This document shows, piece after piece, positions 7,918-10,828 of a stretch of 10,828 bases of DNA. The stretch covers positions 1 through 10,828 of the forward strand of contig WHUZ01000339.1 in assembly GCA_015179045.1 (NCBI GenBank), written 5' to 3'. Numbering within the stretch: the stretch's first letter is position 1; every line of letters starts with the position of its first letter. The stretch is from Kalaharituber pfeilii (lineage: Eukaryota; Ascomycota; Pezizomycetes; Pezizales; Pezizaceae). The translations under genes were made by a program, and so were the position numbers. A model generated the notes under the pieces. That model was not told the DNA's origin. It searched no databases and saw only the letters and a list, made by a program, of their open reading frames with translations.

Positions 7918-8903
7918 GATAGCGTAAGATATAGTAATATGAGCTAAATTTGATAGGCATGGTAGGCCCTCTACAAAAATGCCCATGACAGCATGATCTG
8001 CTGCAGAATGAGCACTGTTAACAGGTATGGTAGCTCCTCTCACTGGCATGCGATATGGTAATATGAGCTCAACTTAATAGGTATGGCAGGCTCTCTCAAT
8101 GATGCTCAATATACTATAGACTGAGCTCTATTAACAGGTATGGCAGCCTCTCTCGGTGCTCAATATGCTACAGAATGGGCTCAATTAATAGGTATGGTAG
8201 CCCCTCTTACTGGCACATGATATAGCAATATGAGCTTAACTTAACAGGTATAGCTAGCCCTCTCGACAATATTCAATATACTATAGAATAAGCTCTATTA
8301 ATAGATATGGCAGCCTGTCTTAGCACTCGACATGCCACAGAATGGGCTCAATTAATAGATATGGTAGCCCCTCTCACCAGTATGCTATATAGTACCATGA
8401 GCTCAATTTAATAGGTATGACAGGCCCTCTTGATAGTGCTTGATATACTACACAATGAGCTCTGCTAATAGGTAATGCAGGCCCTCTTGATGGTGCTTGA
8501 TATGCTAAACAATGAGCTCTGCTACTGGATATGGCAGGCCCTCTTGACGGTGCTTAATATACTACATAATGAGCTCTATTAACAGGTATGGTAGGCCTTC
8601 TAGTTTTTTTTTTTTTTTTTTTTTTTTATTATATGCATGCTGCCTGGTAGGCTATGACAAGGAGCCCTCTTGATGGCCCATAATTAGTCAGAATGAGCTG
8701 AATTTAACAACTATGGCAGGCCCCTCTTGATAGTACCATATCCTGTAGTATAAGTTCTATTGACAAGTATGGCAGGCCCCTCTCAATAGTGTAATATACT
8801 GCACAATATATAGAATTTGACAGGTATGGCAGACCTTAGCGATACAGTATACTGCAGAATACAATGAATTTGACAGATATGGTAGACCTCAGTGGTGCAA
8901 TTT
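7918..8903 (-). repeat. 56-bp satellite, inverted arm: about 16 monomers, 167-bp trimer structure
   Basis: The inverse anchor TTAA(T/C)AGGTATGG(C/T)AG occurs at about 7955, 8023, 8079, 8136, 8190, 8246, 8303, 8357, 8413, 8470, 8526 and 8584. More decayed copies lie near 8707, 8764, 8822 and 8874. Spacing cycles 57, 56, 54, so every third unit lies exactly 167 bases apart (8023/8190/8357, 8079/8246/8413, 8136/8303/8470). The reverse complement carries the same words as the direct arm (GAGCTCAT, GCATAT(C/T), GGGCCTGCCATACCTGTTAA). Its left, inward end reads r-s-t then a partial s. The t monomer has a roughly 13-base insertion near 7970-7985. Confidence 0.92.
8604..8627 (+). repeat. Poly-T tract T24 interrupting the inverted satellite arm
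   Basis: A pure T24 run breaks a satellite monomer after GGCCTTCTAG. About 40 bases of non-satellite sequence follow before GCCCTCTTGATGG resumes the repeat. It may be a slipped homopolymer or the tail of a tiny retroposed insertion. The regular 56-base spacing is lost from here rightwards. Confidence 0.75.
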
Positions 8904-9073
8904 CAATAGCAAGCCTACAGTAGACAGTAGCTTCAGGCCAATTCGATGATGATGTGGGTATAGTGAGCATGGGAATTTGTATATAGTTTTAGTCATCATT
9001 CAATAAATTGATAAATTGCTACATAATTATATATTAGGATATATGAGCAAGTATGGGATATAATAAGTGCAAG
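8904..9073 (+). other. AT-rich spacer, nothing recognised
   Basis: There is no ORF of note and no repeat shared with the satellites. The word GTGATAGTTACA near 9100 resembles the 3' end of an LTR (ends ACA), but no partner TGT end was found, so no element is called. Confidence 0.3.
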
Positions 9074-9080
9074 TATATAA
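9074..9080 (+). promoter_or_regulatory. TATA-like box upstream of the transmembrane ORF
   Basis: TATATAA lies about 105 bases before the ATG at 9185. Two short upstream ORFs intervene (ATG at 9112, five codons; ATG at 9148, three codons). In AT-rich DNA such a box is common by chance, so it is only position that makes it worth listing. Confidence 0.25.
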
Positions 9081-9184
9081 GTACTATATTCTACTACAGG
9101 TGATAGTTACAATGTCCAACTCATCATAGATTGTTAAGCTTCTCAAAATGCTAATCTAGAGGTATTCCTCAACAGGTTGCAGAG

Positions 9185-9454
9185 ATGATGGTTTTGGTGT
9201 TCTCTAGAGCTGTTAAACCTCCTAGTTCAACAGGCTCTGGTACTTTAAAGGGAGGAAAAGATTTCTTTATTCTTTCTTTAACTACTGATGAAATTAGTCT
9301 TATTATCTTATTTTGTTTTATTGGTCTTTTTGTTCTAATTGTTGTTTGTTGGTGTATTCTAGACTGTTTTAGGTATAGGAAGAGGAGGAGAGTTGAAGTT
9401 CTTTTGTCTGATTTATCTCCTTCTTATATTTCTTCTGCTGGGGAAACTATTTAA
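9185..9454 (+). CDS. Hypothetical 89-residue single-pass membrane protein
   Basis: I do not recognise a family. The frame is open from 9155 and the first ATGs are a tandem pair at 9185 and 9188. Residues 1-36 are a short Ser/Thr/Gly/Lys-containing segment. Residues 37-59 are uninterrupted hydrophobic sequence, long enough for one membrane span. A strongly basic RYRKRRR stop-transfer stretch follows at 63-69, then a 20-residue Ser-rich tail. Cys 44, 55, 57 and 61 lie in or just after the span, where palmitoylation would be possible. This layout suggests N-outside, C-inside topology. There is no signal peptide, so it could also be the last exon of a longer receptor-like gene. AG dinucleotides at 9173-9184 could serve as an acceptor site. 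After the stop, neighbouring frames continue with several TAG codons. A chance ORF or a piece of a retroelement is equally possible. Confidence 0.4.
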   Translation: MMVLVFSRAVKPPSSTGSGTLKGGKDFFILSLTTDEISLIILFCFIGLFVLIVVCWCILDCFRYRKRRRVEVLLSDLSPSYISSAGETI

Positions 9455-9978
9455 CACTTCTAGAAGAGGTTCCAATAGTCTCTAGACAGATGGTTCTTCT
9501 AAAGTCCCTAAAACAGGTTCTCTGTAGAGGAGTATAGGTTAGTTATTTGTGGTTAGTATAATATTGTTTCTTCCAAGCTAATGTATTGAATGAATTCAAT
9601 TTTTGCTCTTCTGTCCTTGAGAAGTTTTCAAGTATTTGTCCTTCTGACTAGTTGTCTCTGAATTTGAATAATACCTGAATTATCCTTTGCTGACAATAGG
9701 ATAAAGTACCCAATAGTTTTATTGAGTATATTCCAGTTAAGGTATTTAAACTACAAACTGCAGAGAATAAAGATGGGCTTCTATTGGGGATACAATTACT
9801 ATAGAATCTATAACTATTCACTGGTGAAGTGGGAGGAGAGATAAGTCTGATTGCTTTGAATTGTATCCTATCCATACTAAAACTATCTAAACTTTAGATA
9901 GCTTCAGAGAAGTCAGAGTGAAGGTACTTTCTATATGCTCTGGTTCAAGAACTCTGAAGAACTATCTCTGCGGGCAAA
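9455..9978 (+). other. Unassigned sequence with opposing weak ORFs
   Basis: A 75-codon minus-strand frame (9648-9875) and a plus-strand frame over the same bases, broken only by a few TAG/TGA/TAA codons, both look protein-like. Neither contains a motif I can name. It may be an older decayed coding segment, possibly of a transposon. I cannot decide the strand. Confidence 0.3.
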
Positions 9979-10001
9979 GCGAGCACCTTAAATATGCTCG
10001 C
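9979..10001 (+). other. Perfect 7-bp hairpin in a CpG-retaining islet
   Basis: GCGAGCA (9979-9985) and TGCTCGC (9995-10001) are exact inverted repeats around a 9-base AT-rich loop. The islet GCGGGCAAAGCGAGCACC starting at 9970 holds several CpGs in a region almost free of them. It lies just outside the proposed LTR end at 10040. Function unknown; no U-run follows that would make it a bacterial-type terminator. Confidence 0.55.
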
Positions 10002-10045
10002 CAAGCTCTTTTTTCCTATACATGAGTTTGGTGTGGGTCTGTTAC

Positions 10046-10158
10046 TGACTCACTACATGATTTTTCCTTGAGTCATCTTTGACTCACTCTTTGACTCATT
10101 CCTTGAGTCATTCCTTGACTCATTCTTTGACTTATTCCTTGAGTCACTAGTTGACTCA
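10046..10158. promoter_or_regulatory. Array of nine TGA(C/G)TCA bZIP (AP-1/Gcn4-type) sites, 12-bp period
   Basis: Sites start at 10046, 10069, 10080, 10092, 10104, 10116, 10128, 10140 and 10152. From 10080 on the spacing is exactly 12 bases. TGACTCA and TGAGTCA are the same site in opposite orientations. The 10128 copy reads TGACTTA, one C-to-T change from consensus. The intervening bases are mostly CATTCCT or CATTCTT. Gcn4/CpcA and AP-1-like fungal bZIP dimers bind this palindrome, so a stress- or starvation-driven LTR promoter or enhancer is a reasonable inference. Confidence 0.75.
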
Positions 10159-10241
10159 TTTGTTAGTTACATTTCTTTTGATAGCATCTTTAAAGAAAAC
10201 TATCGTACATGATTATTAATCCTCTTTTTTCTTGTTGATGA

Positions 10242-10270
10242 GTAATACATGACTTATTAGTAATACATGA
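10242..10270 (+). repeat. Two 18-bp-spaced GTAATACATGA repeats within the LTR
   Basis: GTAATACATGA occurs at 10242-10252 and 10260-10270, each followed by (A)CTTATT. A partial relative, GTACATGATTATT, lies at about 10205. This is a second small tandem motif in the LTR besides the bZIP array. Confidence 0.6.
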
Positions 10271-10350
10271 ACTTATTTGTTATTCAGAGTAACTATTAGC
10301 TCAGGACTTAGAATTTGGAAAACAACCTTTATAGTTAGTTATCTGAATTG

Positions 10351-10797
10351 CTAGGTCATGACACTTCCCTCATAGAAATACCCTATATCTTTTCCACTAT
10401 TTTCTCCTACCCCGTTTGCTAATTCTTCCTATAGATCTTTATATTCTATATTAAGTTTTGCTCTAAAGTTTTCCATCACTTTCTAGTATATTCTATTATT
10501 TCTATCTGAGAACTCAAGGCTTCTTCCTTGCAGTTCTTGATTAATTATTTTCTGCTTTAGTTCTTCATAATAGTTCACAGGAGGGATAAAGGGTAGACAT
10601 GAATTTCTTTCTTTTGCTTTGCTATGGTTTTCATTGATTACCTTAGTTATTGCAGCAGAGTCCTTTTTTGTATACCTCTTTATTTGTTCTTTGATTTTTT
10701 CATATATCTTCATCCTTAATCTTCCTCTTGTCATTGCAGGTTTCTGTTCCTCCACTTGAAGGTTTTTTCTAGGCTTCCCTTTTCTCAAAAGTCTTTT
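10351..10797 (-). pseudogene. 3'-terminal ORF of the LTR retrotransposon, two in-frame TAG stops
   Basis: One minus-strand frame is open from the TAA at 10798-10800 down to TAG at 10351-10353, interrupted by only two TAG codons (10483-10485 and 10429-10431). Both TAGs are one C-to-T step from CAG (Gln). The first 101 residues from a TTG codon at 10788 are rich in Lys, Glu and Arg, with a probable helical start (KIYEKIKEQIKRY) and then a less charged LPFIPPVNYYEELKQ segment. The frame ends inside the LTR edge. By position this is the C-terminal end of Pol or an additional 3' ORF. It shows no zinc knuckle or DDE motif, and I do not recognise the family. Upstream of 10798 another frame looks more protein-like, so a frameshift or a separate start is possible. 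Confidence 0.55.
10364..10371 (-). other. Polypurine tract of the LTR retrotransposon
   Basis: On the minus strand GAGGGAAG directly abuts the LTR start TGTCATGACC. A purine run at that position primes plus-strand cDNA synthesis in LTR retrotransposons. It overlaps the last readable codons of the upstream ORF. The opposite reading, a plus-strand primer-binding site, is not supported, because the sequence does not begin TGG. Confidence 0.65.
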
Positions 10798-10828
10798 TTA
10801 AGTTCAAAAGTTCTATTAAATTCTTCTT

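Larger units (their letters stand above)
10040..10363 (-). mobile_element. Long terminal repeat (3' LTR) of a minus-strand LTR retrotransposon, about 324 bp
   Basis: Read on the minus strand, the LTR begins TGTCATGACC right after a purine tract and ends GTCAGTAACA. The termini therefore have TG...CA form and imperfect inverted ends (TGT-CATGAC against TGT-TACTGAC). Inside are a bZIP-site array (10046-10158), an AACTATAAAGG TATA-like word on the minus strand near 10325-10335, and a second repeat in which GTAATACATGA occurs at 10242 and 10260. The adjacent coding remnant is on the same strand, which fits a 3' LTR with the element body beyond the right edge. The left end is the less certain boundary, because the second LTR and target duplication are outside the window. 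Confidence 0.65.

Noticed and set aside
7675..7947. 90-codon plus-strand ORF
   Set aside because: Starts at GTG, is Ser/Phe-rich from a C/T tract, and runs into the inverted satellite.
7867..8049. 60-codon minus-strand ORF
   Set aside because: Mostly translated 56-bp satellite monomers.
9099..9111. Second LTR end (GGTGATAGTTACA)
   Set aside because: Resembles an LTR 3' end, but no matching TGT... start, primer site or target duplication was found.
9648..9875. 75-codon minus-strand ORF
   Set aside because: No motif, and the opposite strand looks as protein-like; strand and reality cannot be decided.
10364..10380. Primer-binding site of a plus-strand element starting at the same LTR
   Set aside because: The bases after the LTR (CTTCCCTC) do not begin TGG and read better as the complement of a polypurine tract; the adjoining frame is on the minus strand.
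1..10828. tRNA or rRNA genes
   Set aside because: No GGTTCGA-type B box with a matching A box and no rRNA-like conserved stretch seen on either strand; covariance-model searches were not possible.

Overview
The window looks like a gene-poor, AT-rich block from a filamentous ascomycete (Pezizomycotina-type) genome. TpA is in excess, CpG is scarce, and variation between repeat copies is almost all C/T and G/A. Reading frames are broken mainly where CAG or TGG has become TAG. This is what repeat-induced point mutation (RIP) leaves behind. No intact cellular gene, tRNA, rRNA or CRISPR array could be supported.

Layout. (1) 1-1090: a minus-strand Ty3/Gypsy pol fossil; at about 285-770 the integrase zinc finger and two catalytic Asp codons can still be read. 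(2) 1103-1204 and 1252-1675: two adjacent minisatellites, both with a 17-bp period; the second shows duplicated multi-unit blocks. (3) About 2290-3900: pyrimidine-biased degenerate satellites (about 58-bp, then about 21-bp, then perhaps about 95-bp periods), ending at a G7 tract. (4) 4017-4132: a three-copy 38-40-bp repeat. (5) 4510-5740: 23 direct copies of a 56-bp satellite monomer, partly organised as a 278-bp pentamer. (6) 6290-6840: a 57-bp satellite followed by its own inverted copies. (7) 7918-8903: the 56-bp satellite again but inverted, here organised as an exact 167-bp trimer. Items 5 to 7 form a nested fold-back of about 4.4 kb, and the two outer arms end inward in the same monomer order. 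(8) 9074-9454: a TATA-like box and an 89-codon ORF with one transmembrane segment. (9) 10040-10828: the 3' end of a minus-strand LTR retrotransposon, with a degraded terminal ORF, a polypurine tract, and an LTR of about 324 bp. Inside the LTR is a 12-bp-periodic array of TGA(C/G)TCA sites (AP-1/Gcn4-type bZIP palindromes).

The parts do not form a pathway. The window is a retrotransposon and satellite graveyard. The items that stand out are the nested inverted satellite with different higher-order structure in each arm, the bZIP-site array in the LTR, and the isolated transmembrane ORF. Every statement comes from reading the sequence by eye; no alignment or database search was run.
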